In this document: positions 26,591 to 35,473 of the stretch, in pieces
How the letters are laid out: each line of letters opens with the position of its first letter
Numbering within the stretch: position 1 is the first letter of the stretch
NCBI RefSeq assembly: GCF_008180725.1
Contig: NZ_VTEV01000002.1
Coordinates: 62,001-126,000, forward strand
DNA from: Sutcliffiella horikoshii
GTDB taxonomy: Bacteria; Bacillota; Bacilli; Bacillales; Bacillaceae_I
Direction: 5' to 3'
Length of the DNA: 64,000 nt
Position numbers and translations under genes: made by a program
Notes under the pieces: generated by a model
The model's database searches: none
Told to the model about the DNA's origin: nothing
What the model saw: the letters and a program-made list of their open reading frames with translations, nothing else

Positions 26591-27571
26591 TCAGTCTAAT
26601 AGACCTTCTTCTTTAAAGTACTTTTCAGCACCAGGGTGGAAGTCGATACCGATTCCGTCTGTTGCTGTTTCAAGTGTGATGAATTCACCCTTAGCGTGGG
26701 AGATTGCATCTGTATTTTCATAGATTGCTTTTGTGATTTTGTATACTAGATCTTCAGAAAGATCTTTGGATACTGCTAACATAGCAAGAACCGCTACTGT
26801 GTTTACTTCATTTTCCATGCCGTATGTTCCAGCTGGAATTGTATTTGCAGCATAGTAAGGATATTTTTCTACCAACTCATCTACTTTTTCTTGTGCAATT
26901 GGCACAATGCTTACAGGGTTTGTAGCGGATAAACCGTCAACCGCACCTGTAGGAGTACCAGAAGTGATGAAAGCTGCATCGATGTTACCATCTTGAATTC
27001 CACCAGTTGACTCACCAAAGTCTAAGTTTTGAGCATCGATATCATCCATTGTCATGCCATGGATTTCAAGGATTTGCTCAGCATTCACATAAGTACCAGA
27101 ACCAGGAGCACCAACAGAAACCTTTTTGCCTTTTAAATCTTCTACACTAGAGATCCCAGAATCAGCAAGTGTAACAATTTGAACCGTTTCTGGATAAAGA
27201 GATCCGATTGCTAAAACATTGTCAACCGCTTTCCCTTCAAATGCATTCGTACCTTCTACTGCGTTAGCCATAACATCTGTTTGTACGAAAGCGATCTCTG
27301 CTTCACCCTCAGAAAGAGCGATAACATTATCTGCAGAAGCATTGGAAGAAACAGCGTCTGTTTGGATTCCAGTTTCATCTTTAATTACTTTTGCCATTGC
27401 GCCACCAAGTGGATAGTATGTACCACTCGTTCCACCTGTCAGCATACTCATTAATTTCGGATCTTCGCTGCCGCCTTCTCCACTAGAACCATTGTCTTCG
27501 CCGCCACATGCAGCTAAAAATAAAGATAGTACTAGAACCATAGATAAGACTAGAAAACTATTCTTTTTCAT
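26591..27571 (-). CDS. TAXI-family TRAP transporter solute-binding lipoprotein
   Basis: Extracytoplasmic receptor of a TAXI-type TRAP importer, 326 residues. The signal peptide ends in the lipobox LAAC (Cys22), followed by a Gly/Ser/Glu-rich linker. The mature domain begins LMSMLTGGTSGTYYPLGGAMAKVI, with the TAXI signature GGTSGTYYPLGG at about residues 46-57, and contains AFITSGTPTGAV (about 200-211) for ligand contact. Some characterised TAXI proteins bind glutamate or 2-oxoglutarate-like acids; the ligand here is not known. It is the promoter-proximal gene of the transporter unit. A GGGGGA ribosome binding site precedes the start. Confidence 0.93.
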   Translation of the reverse strand: MKKNSFLVLSMVLVLSLFLAACGGEDNGSSGEGGSEDPKLMSMLTGGTSGTYYPLGGAMAKVIKDETGIQTDAVSSNASADNVIALSEGEAEIAFVQTDVMANAVEGTNAFEGKAVDNVLAIGSLYPETVQIVTLADSGISSVEDLKGKKVSVGAPGSGTYVNAEQILEIHGMTMDDIDAQNLDFGESTGGIQDGNIDAAFITSGTPTGAVDGLSATNPVSIVPIAQEKVDELVEKYPYYAANTIPAGTYGMENEVNTVAVLAMLAVSKDLSEDLVYKITKAIYENTDAISHAKGEFITLETATDGIGIDFHPGAEKYFKEEGLLD

Positions 27572-27760
27572 CGAACTCCCCCTAAAAAATTAATTTAACA
27601 ACTCTATTTTACAGATATTACAGCCATTTTTCAAACATTAACCCAGTATTTAGGTGATTTACTGTTATAATCACCTATTTTTAATGTTTCGTGTGCTACT
27701 ACACTTGTACTCTATCATGGTAAAATTGTGTACATACGGATTAGCGAGGAGCGTTCATTT

Positions 27761-28696
27761 ATGAAATTAACTAATTTCCTTTTTACAGGTAGGTTGGCAA
27801 AAAAATTAGAGAGATTACTGGATGCTGAGAATAGGTTGAAAGGGAGAAATCTTCGTTTTTTATCGGAGGAAGATGTAACGGCGGAAGACTTAGATTGGGC
27901 GGATGCTTATGTGGCATTTCATCCGGTGGCGAACTTTCATTTTGGGAATTTAAAGTGGATTCACTCCCTAGGTGCCGGTGTTGATCGTTACATGGCACTT
28001 GGCGAAAGATGGCCAGAAGAAGTCCTATTAACTAGAACAATTACATCATTTGGGAAGAAAATTGGCGAGTACACGCTTAGTTATATGTTAAAGGACCTGC
28101 AACATCATGATACGTTTCATGATCAGCAGGTGCGTGGGGAATGGAAGATGATTGCCCCGCGTGCCTTGGACCAGATGAAAGTCGTCGTTTTTGGAACAGG
28201 AGAGATCGGCCAGGAGTTGGCTAGAATTCTAGCGTTTTTTGGTGTGCACGTAGAAGGTGTATCCCGCAGTGGGGCGGACAAAGATCATTTTTGCAGGGTG
28301 ATGTCATTGGAGGAAGTTAGTTTAGAGAAGGCAGACTTTATCATAAATACACTGCCGTTGACGATGGAAACGGAGCGATTGTTTGATGAACGCTTTTTTG
28401 GTCAGCTGAACCAAGCGGTGTTTGTTAATGTGGGAAGGGGAGGGACTGTGAATCATGACGCTTTGTTGAAAGCATTGGATAGCGGTTGTCTTAAAGCCGC
28501 GGTCCTGGATGTTTTTGAGGAAGAGCCATTACCTGTTGGCAGTCCGTTATGGAGCCACCCAGGTGTGACGGTCACCCCTCATATTTCCGCAATCACGACG
28601 CCTGAAGAAGGGGTGGCATGTTTTTTGGAAACGTTGGAGGCATTGGAGAGCGGGCGTGAGTTGCGGAATAGGGTGGATGTTAGTAGGGGGTATTGA
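27761..28696 (+). CDS. D-2-hydroxyacid dehydrogenase family protein
   Basis: NAD(P)-dependent oxidoreductase of 311 residues. The Rossmann motif is VVFGTGEIGQELARIL (about residues 145-160). Catalytic residues of the family are seen as Arg in VNVGRGGTVNHDAL, Glu in DVFEEEPLP and His in VTPHISAITTPEE. Divergent N-terminal sequence (LTNFLFTGRLAKKLERLL) puts it near the GhrA/SerA-like hydroxyacid dehydrogenases without a specific substrate. ATG 27761 is chosen for its GAGGAG with a 9-nt spacer; an in-frame upstream start at 27728 lacks one. It is monocistronic, ending next to tandem array B. Confidence 0.9.
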   Translation: MKLTNFLFTGRLAKKLERLLDAENRLKGRNLRFLSEEDVTAEDLDWADAYVAFHPVANFHFGNLKWIHSLGAGVDRYMALGERWPEEVLLTRTITSFGKKIGEYTLSYMLKDLQHHDTFHDQQVRGEWKMIAPRALDQMKVVVFGTGEIGQELARILAFFGVHVEGVSRSGADKDHFCRVMSLEEVSLEKADFIINTLPLTMETERLFDERFFGQLNQAVFVNVGRGGTVNHDALLKALDSGCLKAAVLDVFEEEPLPVGSPLWSHPGVTVTPHISAITTPEEGVACFLETLEALESGRELRNRVDVSRGY

Positions 28697-28726
28697 GAAT
28701 AGTTATGATATGAATAATTTATTGTT

Positions 28727-29525
28727 AAAGGGCTTCTGGACGCCTCAAGTGCTTTTGCAATAAGGTGTTTGGTAAAATAGAAGGCTTCTATACGCCCGAA
28801 GGAACGAGGAAACAAGGTAAACGGTAAAATAGAAGGCTTCTATACGCCCGAAGGAACGAGGAAACAGGGTAAACGGTAAAATAGAAGGCTTCTATACGTT
28901 CGAAGGAACGAGGAAGCAGGGTAAACGGTAAAATAGAAGGCTTCTATACGTTCGAAGGAACGAGGAAGCAGGGTAAACGGTAAAATAGAAGGCTTCTATA
29001 CGCCCGAAGGAACGAGGAAACAGGGTAAACGGTAAAATAGAAGGCTTCTATACGTTCGAAGGAACGAGGAAGCAGGGTAAACGGTAAAATAGAAGGCTCC
29101 TATACGCCCGAAGGATTAAGGAAACAAGGTAAACGGTAAAATAGAAGGCTTCTATACGCCCGAAGGATTAAGGAAACAGGGTAAACGGTAAAATAGAAGG
29201 CTTCTATACGCCCGAAGGAACGAGGAAACAGGGTAAACGGTAAAATAGAAGGCTTCTATACGCCCGAAGGAACGAGGAAACAGGGTAAACGGTAAAATAG
29301 AAGGCTTCTATACGCCCGAAGGATTAAGGAAACAAGGTATACGGTAAAATAGAAGGCTTCTATACGACCGAAGGATTAAGGAAACAGGGTAAACGGTAAA
29401 ATAGAAAGCTTCTAAAAACCCGAAGCCCGGGGTAATCAGGAAATTCAGTTAATAGAACTCACTCTAAACGCCCCACCCCCCATAGAATCAGTCATTAAGT
29501 CTAATAGAGCTCACTCCTTCTGATA
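28727..29525. repeat. Tandem array B: about 15 copies of a 52-bp palindrome-bearing unit
   Basis: After a degenerate unit at 28727, ATAG cores start at 28777, 28829, 28881, 28933, 28985, 29037, 29089, 29141, 29193, 29245, 29297, 29349, 29401, 29452 and 29504. All steps are 52 bp except one of 51. Most units carry the perfect palindrome TAGAAGGCTTCTA, then TACGCCCGAAGG and CAGGGTAAACGG. The last two units (ATAGAACTCACTCTAAACGCC) resemble array A more closely, linking the two arrays. From 29526 to 29800 no gene or clear signal is seen. Confidence 0.95.
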
Positions 29526-29810
29526 GTAAACTCATAATTTATGTTTCATTTTCCAAATAATGTGCTATTTAATAACTAGTACTTTTCGTCCGGTAGAATG
29601 TAAATCTACTTACTCCCATCAATAAAACCCCATTTTTATAAATCAGTATAAATTACCCATCTGAAGCAACGTAAAAATAAACAGTTTTCATCATTTTGGC
29701 ATTTTTCTTCCATGTTATAGTAAAAGGTATTGAGAAATAATCAAAATCCAATCAGCCTCCTCCATAGAGGCTCACTATAAAATAAATACAATGCTTATGA
29801 GGTGATGAAC

Positions 29811-30176
29811 TTGTCTATCGCATATTACAATACACTGCTTAGGGAAAAGCAGCAGCATCTTCAGCGTCTTCAAGACTGTGAAGGTCAACTGAGGGGCAAA
29901 CAACAGGAGTTTGCTAGTTTTAGAGCTTCTGTTACTCGTCCCGAACTTTCCTCGTTCACTTGGCAGGGGACTCTTGCCAACCGATTTGAAGACATCAGGA
30001 CAAACGGAATGCTTCATTATTATTCAGAAATGGAGCAAACCCAATTCAGTGCAATCTTCTCCGGTATCGATAATAAAATTCAACAACTTCACCAAGAGAT
30101 CCGCTCACTAAAACAGACCATTGCTTCATTAGAGTTGCAGCTTGCAGAAGAACGAGCTGTCAATCGTTACAATTAA
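29811..30176 (+). CDS. LXG-operon small helical protein, DUF5082 (YwqH-like)
   Basis: 121-residue, almost entirely alpha-helical protein with long heptad-like stretches at both ends (residues about 5-40 and 85-118) around a WQGTLANRFEDIR core. It matches the YwqH/DUF5082 type encoded first in Bacillus LXG toxin operons, thought to act as a partner or chaperone for type VII secretion. TTG 29811 is chosen because GAGGTGA lies just upstream; GTG 29802 and ATG 29805 overlap that ribosome binding site. The next gene begins 18 nt after the stop. Confidence 0.78.
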   Translation: MSIAYYNTLLREKQQHLQRLQDCEGQLRGKQQEFASFRASVTRPELSSFTWQGTLANRFEDIRTNGMLHYYSEMEQTQFSAIFSGIDNKIQQLHQEIRSLKQTIASLELQLAEERAVNRYN

Positions 30177-30194
30177 CCCAATGGAGGTCTCCAA

Positions 30195-30473
30195 ATGAGT
30201 ACAGAGATTAAAATAAAGAAAAGTGAGATAGAGCAGGCCCTAGCAAAAATGAAATCCTCCTCAGAAGCTCTTACATCCTCATTCCCCTCATCAATTGGAA
30301 ACGGCAACCGTTTAGATGTCGTCAATAAGTTAAATGAAATAAACCGCACATTAGAACAACTGACAGAAAACTATAAGGCACTCTTGCTGCATAACGAAGA
30401 AATGACTAGACAGTCTGTAGAGCAAATGGTGGAAAAAGATCAACGGCTTTCCTCCAATATGCAGCTTAGGTAG
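30195..30473 (+). CDS. LXG-operon small protein, DUF5344 (YwqI-like)
   Basis: 92-residue helical protein starting MSTEIKIKKSEIEQALAKMKSS, the pattern of the YwqI/DUF5344 family, WXG100-sized helical hairpins encoded directly before LXG toxins. Such partners are thought to bind the LXG domain to form the export-competent complex. It sits between the YwqH-like gene and the LXG gene with 17-18 nt gaps and a GGAGG ribosome binding site. No obvious secretion motif is visible at its C-terminus. Confidence 0.8.
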   Translation: MSTEIKIKKSEIEQALAKMKSSSEALTSSFPSSIGNGNRLDVVNKLNEINRTLEQLTENYKALLLHNEEMTRQSVEQMVEKDQRLSSNMQLR

Positions 30474-30490
30474 CGGGAAGGGGTGTCATA

Positions 30491-31939
30491 TTGAAAACTC
30501 TCGAAATATCAACATTACAGTCTGGTGTGGAACAATTACTTGCAAAGTTGTCTCAACATAGAGAGCAAGTATCTCAGTTAGAATCTGCGGTCCAAAATTT
30601 CTCCTCTCTAAACGAATCATTTAAAGGGCAAGCCGGACAATCGATACGCGGATTTTATCAGGATAGCCATCAGCCTTTTCTTCAATTTTTAAAAGAAGTG
30701 ATAGGAATGTATGAGTCCACTTTAAATGGTCTGAAAAATGAATTAAATGGTGTGGAATCGGCCTCAAACGGCGTCATTAAAGAAGATTTCCTGCAGCATG
30801 ATATGGAGCAGGGATTGAACCAAGCAAGAGACTTTGTAATGGACCTGACAGACGAAACCAATCAAAAGGTGCAAAGCATATCAGATATTGTATCCTTGCC
30901 GAGAATCCAAGATGCTTCTTTCCAAGGACAGGTACAAGCAGCAAGACAACATGTCGACAAAACGATAGAAAAATTGCACCGATTTGATCAAGTTCAGACG
31001 AGTGCACTTGAACCGGTAGAGCAGAACCTTCAGTTTATGAACCAGTACGTCCAGCAAGTGCAAGGACTTTTTACTAGCGGAAGTGTCTCCATCGGCAACT
31101 ATAATCGGAACTTCTGCTATGCTCCCGAGTATCTTCAAAATGGTGGAAGCAGAGATCCTTACTATGGATTTTCAACAGATCCCCGCGTTGTCGCAAACGG
31201 GGTGGATGCATCAGATACGGGAAGGGATGTGCCGTTTGAGTGGGACATGACGCCGACGCTTGGATTGAATTTTGATCAGTGGAGAGAGCAACCGATCAAT
31301 GCGGCGACCAATTTTGGGGTGGTTACTGCAACAGCTTACGGGGCTTCTAAGCGAGTTAATCTTGCCAGACAAGGGTTTGGCGTACAGTTAACCAGCTATA
31401 CAACCGCCCAAGGCGTGACCAAACCGCATATTAAGGTAAGTGAGCCTCATCTAGATGGGATTAATAAAAAAAATTATAGAGGTACAAATGCAACTACTCA
31501 TCCTAAACTGTGGAAGATGGTTAACCCTGCCGCAAGTGTAAAAGAAGCCTTTAAATGGACCAGTAATCGATTAGGTTATATTGGAGTAGGGGCAACCGTA
31601 ACAGGAGACATTGTCCATGGGGTACAGAACAACCAATCTGCAAGTGAGATTGCTGGGAATGTAACGGGTGATGTAGTGGTCGCAGGTACTTCCATTGCAG
31701 CTTCTGCGGCATTTGGTGCAAAAGCAGGAGCTGTGGCAGGAGCTGCTCTGGGAGGACCCGTCGGTGTAGTTGTAGGTGCAGCTGTAGGTGCTGTGGCAGG
31801 TATTGTTGTTACTAGTTTGCTGAGTGACTTGAAATTTATGGACGTAGATAACGATAGAAAGAAAGATTCCGTTGGAGATGCAATTAAAAAGGGAACGACT
31901 GGTATTATAAATAAAGTTGGTTCTTGGTTTGGAAAATAG
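30491..31939 (+). CDS. LXG-domain type VII secretion effector with C-terminal glycine-zipper region
   Basis: 482-residue candidate T7SSb toxin. Residues 1-about 200 form an LXG domain: the start KTLEISTLQSGVEQLLAKL, a GQAGQSIRGFYQD loop at about 50-60 and long helices. A middle region (about 215-360) has no recognised family. Residues about 395-450 are Gly/Ala/Val-rich small-residue helices with repeated GxxxG spacing (GAKAGAVAGAALGGPVGVVV), like glycine zippers of pore-forming LXG toxins such as TelE. No nuclease or NADase motif is seen, so membrane disruption is the best inference. TTG start after GGGGTG. The next gene encodes a membrane protein, fitting an immunity role. Confidence 0.8.
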   Translation: MKTLEISTLQSGVEQLLAKLSQHREQVSQLESAVQNFSSLNESFKGQAGQSIRGFYQDSHQPFLQFLKEVIGMYESTLNGLKNELNGVESASNGVIKEDFLQHDMEQGLNQARDFVMDLTDETNQKVQSISDIVSLPRIQDASFQGQVQAARQHVDKTIEKLHRFDQVQTSALEPVEQNLQFMNQYVQQVQGLFTSGSVSIGNYNRNFCYAPEYLQNGGSRDPYYGFSTDPRVVANGVDASDTGRDVPFEWDMTPTLGLNFDQWREQPINAATNFGVVTATAYGASKRVNLARQGFGVQLTSYTTAQGVTKPHIKVSEPHLDGINKKNYRGTNATTHPKLWKMVNPAASVKEAFKWTSNRLGYIGVGATVTGDIVHGVQNNQSASEIAGNVTGDVVVAGTSIAASAAFGAKAGAVAGAALGGPVGVVVGAAVGAVAGIVVTSLLSDLKFMDVDNDRKKDSVGDAIKKGTTGIINKVGSWFGK

Positions 31940-31977
31940 AGGGGAAAATCTAACGGTATCGTTTTGAGGTGAGCTTA

Positions 31978-32700
31978 TTGAAAAAACATCAAAGAGAAAA
32001 CAAAATTGCATTATCCTATTTAAACCTGCAAACCCCACAAGAAAACAGAGGGAACATCTTGGTCTTTTTCATCGTAACACTAGATTTAATCGGCCTGTTA
32101 CCACTACTTGCGTATCCATATGCATGGGAATATTTTATTGCAGCAATCATTCCTGTAGCTATCATTCACCTTTGGGCAATTTTATATATTATTGACCCAT
32201 ATAGATTTGAAAACTCTTATTATTTGTTTTTCGGGATTTATGGATTTATCAATACTTACGTCTATTTTCTAGCAACACAAAAACTGATGTATGCTCATTT
32301 AAATATCAATTCCCCCATACCACTAATAGTAGGAGCAATACTTTATGGAGGATTACTTATTATCTTTAACTTTTTGAATGTGAAGGCTCTGTATTCAGGT
32401 TTTTATGCAAAAATGCAACAAAATGGAACGAGCGTAAATGTTTCTCCTATCCTTGCAGCTTGCGGGATGGGGTACTTTTTGGCCCAATTAATTATGTCCG
32501 TCGTCTATTCAGACTCTTTTACGGTAATATTATTAGTTTCCTTAATATCTTTACTTTCGATTGTGACAGCATTCTTTTCCACATTCGTACATAAATATTT
32601 TTACATTAAAAGAAATTTTGACTTGGTGAAAAAGGTGTATCCGGACTTCGGACTCCCCAAAAATCAGCGAAAAACGTTTCAAAAGAAGAAGAAAAAATAA
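31978..32700 (+). CDS. Predicted polytopic membrane protein, candidate immunity protein
   Basis: 240-residue membrane protein with a basic, hydrophilic N-terminus and about six hydrophobic segments (roughly 22-42, 46-68, 75-95, 105-130, 150-175, 180-205), and a basic C-terminal tail ending in a Lys run. No family recognised. TTG 31978 is preferred because GAGGTGA lies 5 nt upstream; GTG 31969 overlaps that site. Its position 38 nt after a putative pore-forming LXG effector suggests it protects the producer's membrane; this is inference from context only. Confidence 0.7.
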   Translation: MKKHQRENKIALSYLNLQTPQENRGNILVFFIVTLDLIGLLPLLAYPYAWEYFIAAIIPVAIIHLWAILYIIDPYRFENSYYLFFGIYGFINTYVYFLATQKLMYAHLNINSPIPLIVGAILYGGLLIIFNFLNVKALYSGFYAKMQQNGTSVNVSPILAACGMGYFLAQLIMSVVYSDSFTVILLVSLISLLSIVTAFFSTFVHKYFYIKRNFDLVKKVYPDFGLPKNQRKTFQKKKKK

Positions 32701-32718
32701 CCAAGGGGGAATGGCTTC

Positions 32719-33507
32719 ATGAACTGGACCCTAACAATAAAAGACCTATACCTTATAACCAAAATGCTCGGAGCAAAAGTCCTTGTTGGCATTCCCAATC
32801 CATTCCTTAGACACCGGAAGGAGGACATAGAGCAGGAATGGGAGGCTACGTTCAAGAAGCTGCACAAAATGGAGCTGGTTGACCAGGTGGAAGGCGAGTT
32901 GAAATTTGAAGAAAATTTCATTCAAATGCTGTGGGTAATGGCAAGGTCCAATATGATCACTGAAATTTTGACAGACCAATCAACTCAAAGTCTATTTTAT
33001 TTTAGTGAGGACAGGGTCGTGGAAGTGATAAAGGGCAACGAGGAGGAGTATGAGCTTCAAAGCCATCCTGCCCCTGATTGGACTTGGAACCAAGTAATCA
33101 TTCCGCGTATGCTGATGGGGGTGGAGAATATTCCAGCCCGTCAGACGAAAAGTCTCTACCTTACACCAGAGGAATACACCATCTATTGTGGGACCATGAA
33201 AGTTGAAAATAAGGACGAGCTATCTGAAAGGCATGCTCTAACATTAGAAGATTCCTTCATAAAGCAATTTGAGCTTGCCATACAAAGAAAAAAATATACC
33301 AACCGGCTAATGACCTTTTACCGTGAAGACGAGCAGTGGAGAGTGGAAGGGATGCATTTATTAACCTCTCCTTCTGCCAACTGGACTTTAAGGATGGTCC
33401 AAAAAAACGGAAAGGAAATGCTTGAGACAAAGCAGTCTCAGGGACAGGCACTTATGGAGGAAATACTGGGTGTTGTACAGCGGGTAAAAACAAAACAGCC
33501 TTCCTAG
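32719..33507 (+). CDS. Hypothetical protein of the LXG locus, possibly EspG-like
   Basis: 262-residue soluble protein of mixed alpha/beta composition with no signal peptide. It follows the membrane protein by 18 nt with an AAGGGGGA ribosome binding site. The layout, with an N-terminal helical part around LHKMELVDQVEGELKF and later strands, loosely resembles secretion-associated EspG-fold proteins found with LXG effectors, but no diagnostic motif was seen. It may act as a T7SS chaperone or accessory; confidence in that is low. The reading frame itself is well supported by spacing and coding pattern. Confidence 0.65.
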   Translation: MNWTLTIKDLYLITKMLGAKVLVGIPNPFLRHRKEDIEQEWEATFKKLHKMELVDQVEGELKFEENFIQMLWVMARSNMITEILTDQSTQSLFYFSEDRVVEVIKGNEEEYELQSHPAPDWTWNQVIIPRMLMGVENIPARQTKSLYLTPEEYTIYCGTMKVENKDELSERHALTLEDSFIKQFELAIQRKKYTNRLMTFYREDEQWRVEGMHLLTSPSANWTLRMVQKNGKEMLETKQSQGQALMEEILGVVQRVKTKQPS

Positions 33508-33543
33508 CATGCAATGGTAAAAACAGAAAGGTGGAGGGTGTAC

Positions 33544-33960
33544 ATGTTTAAAAAGAAAAGGAAATATGAAGATTACGCTGTTGCCATTTTGGTAGAAAAT
33601 GAATTATCGCAAGTGGAGTATAACAAGCTTGCCGAGCCCTTCAGTGACGAGATAGGTGTTGGGGTTGTCAGTGAAATTAAAGTTGGTCATTACGTAAAGG
33701 AATGGGAAGTATTGCAAAGAAAGTTCCCTGAACAACAACCTACTTCGTTTCCGCGTTTTGTAATCCTAAGAGTTCATGAAGATAAAGTGAATCAGGCGAT
33801 AAAAGAGATGGAACGGAAGAACTGGTGGGACTGGCTGTTTAATGCAATCCATCCAGAAGAGTATATGATAGCAGAGGATAAGGTCATGTATGATTACGAA
33901 AACGCGGAATTTTATACTGATAAGTTTGAAGAGGCTGTTGAGTATTTGAATAATAAATAA
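33544..33960 (+). CDS. Hypothetical small protein of the LXG locus
   Basis: 138-residue soluble protein with a basic start (MFKKKRKYEDYAVAILVENE) and acidic remainder, rich in Trp/Glu/Tyr (ERKNWWDWLFNAIHPEEYMIAED at about 95-117). No family recognised. ATG 33544 is preferred because GGTGGAGGGTG lies just upstream; an in-frame start at 33514 has none. It is the last gene of the LXG transcription unit before a terminator. Small acidic proteins in this position can be immunity proteins, but nothing in the sequence demonstrates that. Confidence 0.65.
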   Translation: MFKKKRKYEDYAVAILVENELSQVEYNKLAEPFSDEIGVGVVSEIKVGHYVKEWEVLQRKFPEQQPTSFPRFVILRVHEDKVNQAIKEMERKNWWDWLFNAIHPEEYMIAEDKVMYDYENAEFYTDKFEEAVEYLNNK

Positions 33961-33961
33961 A

Positions 33962-33992
33962 AAAGCAAGGCCCGTCTTGAGCCTTGCTTTTT
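33962..33992. terminator. Intrinsic terminator, end of LXG operon
   Basis: AAAGCAAGGC pairs with GCCTTGCTTT across an 11-nt loop, followed by TT. The convergent ydbT-like gene ends 18 nt away. Confidence 0.85.
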
Positions 33993-34009
33993 AAGTAGCC
34001 ATAATAACT

Positions 34010-35473
34010 CTAAGAAACCCTCTCCCGCCTAACCAAGCTCTCCCTTTTCCCTTTAAACCAGTGATAAAAATCCCCGGCTTCCTCTTTTGATACTCCGCTT
34101 AGTTCGCTAATATGAAGCGGGTTTGCACGGTTTTGAAAGTACAAGGTGGCAATTCCGAACCGGCGTTGCAACCAGGAGTGTTCGACAGATACCTGTTGGA
34201 TACGGTTGTAGTGGGTGATAAATGTTTCGTTGGTGAGTCCGCCTTTTCGGATCTGGACAGTGTTTCCTTGGCGTAGATAACTGGTAAATAAGTAATCAAG
34301 CACACGTGTGACCAGTGAGATAGCAAAGACAACGCCTGCAGCCCAGAGCCACTCTTTTTTAAACAAGAAAAGGCCGACAGCTGCAATGATTGTAAAGTAG
34401 TATGGCACTAAGAGCTTGTACCATAGCACTTTGATTGGAAAACGTTCCATCTCTTCCTGAATAGGATAGTGGGGCAATAAGGTCTCCAACAGTAGATAAG
34501 CTTCATGCTTTTGCATGAAAGGGTAGAGGGAGCTTGTTTCTTGCTCTTCTGTTTTCATTTCACCAACACTGATTAGCTTCACAGATGCAAGTCCGAGTAG
34601 GCGCTTTGTAAGAGACTGCTCTACCACCACTGCTTGTACTTTCTCTTTAGATATAGCAAAGCTGCTTGTGCTGCCAACACCTTTTTTTATATAGATATGC
34701 TCAGCGTCATCGCTTATTTCGTAGTTTCCATATTTGATGGTTGTCTGCAAATAGCCGATGCCCACAGAGATAACCATGGCCAGTACAAAAAGAATAATCA
34801 ACATCCACCAGTGCAGAAGCAGATAGTCCAATGCGCCTTCCGCAGTGTCTTCTATATTGAAAAAGTCGGCAAGGTTGAAATAGATGGTGGTTAGCAACGG
34901 AAAGATGGCCAAAAAGCTCAACGATGTAAAGGAGGCTTTAAATAAATCCTTTTTATTGGAGCGGAAGTGGACCGTCACATCGCCACCAGACCCTACCTCA
35001 TTATGGTCAACCTCCCCCTCTAAAGGAGTTTTATCTAACAATCTTGAAAGAATTCGTTCTTTTTCAAAGACAGTCAAGACCGGAAAATGTACAGCTGAAC
35101 CTTCCAGGGATGTCCCTGTTTCCAAGGTCAAAGAAGTGAGTCCAAACCATTTATGAATAAAGGTGGTCTTTGAATAATGGTTCTGAATTTTATCAAAGGA
35201 AACAGTCCGTTGTTCTTTTACGAAAACACCTTCTTTAAGAACAAAAGAATCCCCAACCACTTCATAACGGTAAAGAAACCACTTCAATATGATGACAATC
35301 AACGTCCACGCAATACCTATTAAAAATAGGTAACGTCCCCATACGATCCACTCAGAAGTAGAATTAATTTTTAACACAAAAAGAAAGAGGAAGATGGCGA
35401 TTGAATTTTTCAGTAGAGCGAATACTTCAACGGCTATCCAGGCGGGATGAAATCTTTTGACCTCCTGTGACAT
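34010..35473 (-). CDS. ydbT: PH domain-containing membrane protein (YdbT-like)
   Basis: 487-residue membrane protein with paired hydrophobic helices each followed by bacterial PH (bPH2, DUF304) domains: around residues 67-145, 250-330 and 405-475. Motifs such as DKIQNHYSKTTFIHKWFGLTSLTLETGTS, and YNRIQQVSVEHSWLQRRFGIATLYF near the end, are typical. The length fits B. subtilis YdbT (about 490). In B. subtilis YdbS-YdbT are associated with resistance to certain antimicrobial peptides. Its start overlaps the ydbS-like stop by 1 nt (TAATG), so the two are made together. Confidence 0.88.
   Translation of the reverse strand: MSQEVKRFHPAWIAVEVFALLKNSIAIFLFLFVLKINSTSEWIVWGRYLFLIGIAWTLIVIILKWFLYRYEVVGDSFVLKEGVFVKEQRTVSFDKIQNHYSKTTFIHKWFGLTSLTLETGTSLEGSAVHFPVLTVFEKERILSRLLDKTPLEGEVDHNEVGSGGDVTVHFRSNKKDLFKASFTSLSFLAIFPLLTTIYFNLADFFNIEDTAEGALDYLLLHWWMLIILFVLAMVISVGIGYLQTTIKYGNYEISDDAEHIYIKKGVGSTSSFAISKEKVQAVVVEQSLTKRLLGLASVKLISVGEMKTEEQETSSLYPFMQKHEAYLLLETLLPHYPIQEEMERFPIKVLWYKLLVPYYFTIIAAVGLFLFKKEWLWAAGVVFAISLVTRVLDYLFTSYLRQGNTVQIRKGGLTNETFITHYNRIQQVSVEHSWLQRRFGIATLYFQNRANPLHISELSGVSKEEAGDFYHWFKGKRESLVRRERVS

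Noticed and set aside
17345-29525. CRISPR arrays at the two 52-bp repeat regions
   Set aside because: The repeats are contiguous with near-identical whole units and no unique spacers, and no cas genes are present.
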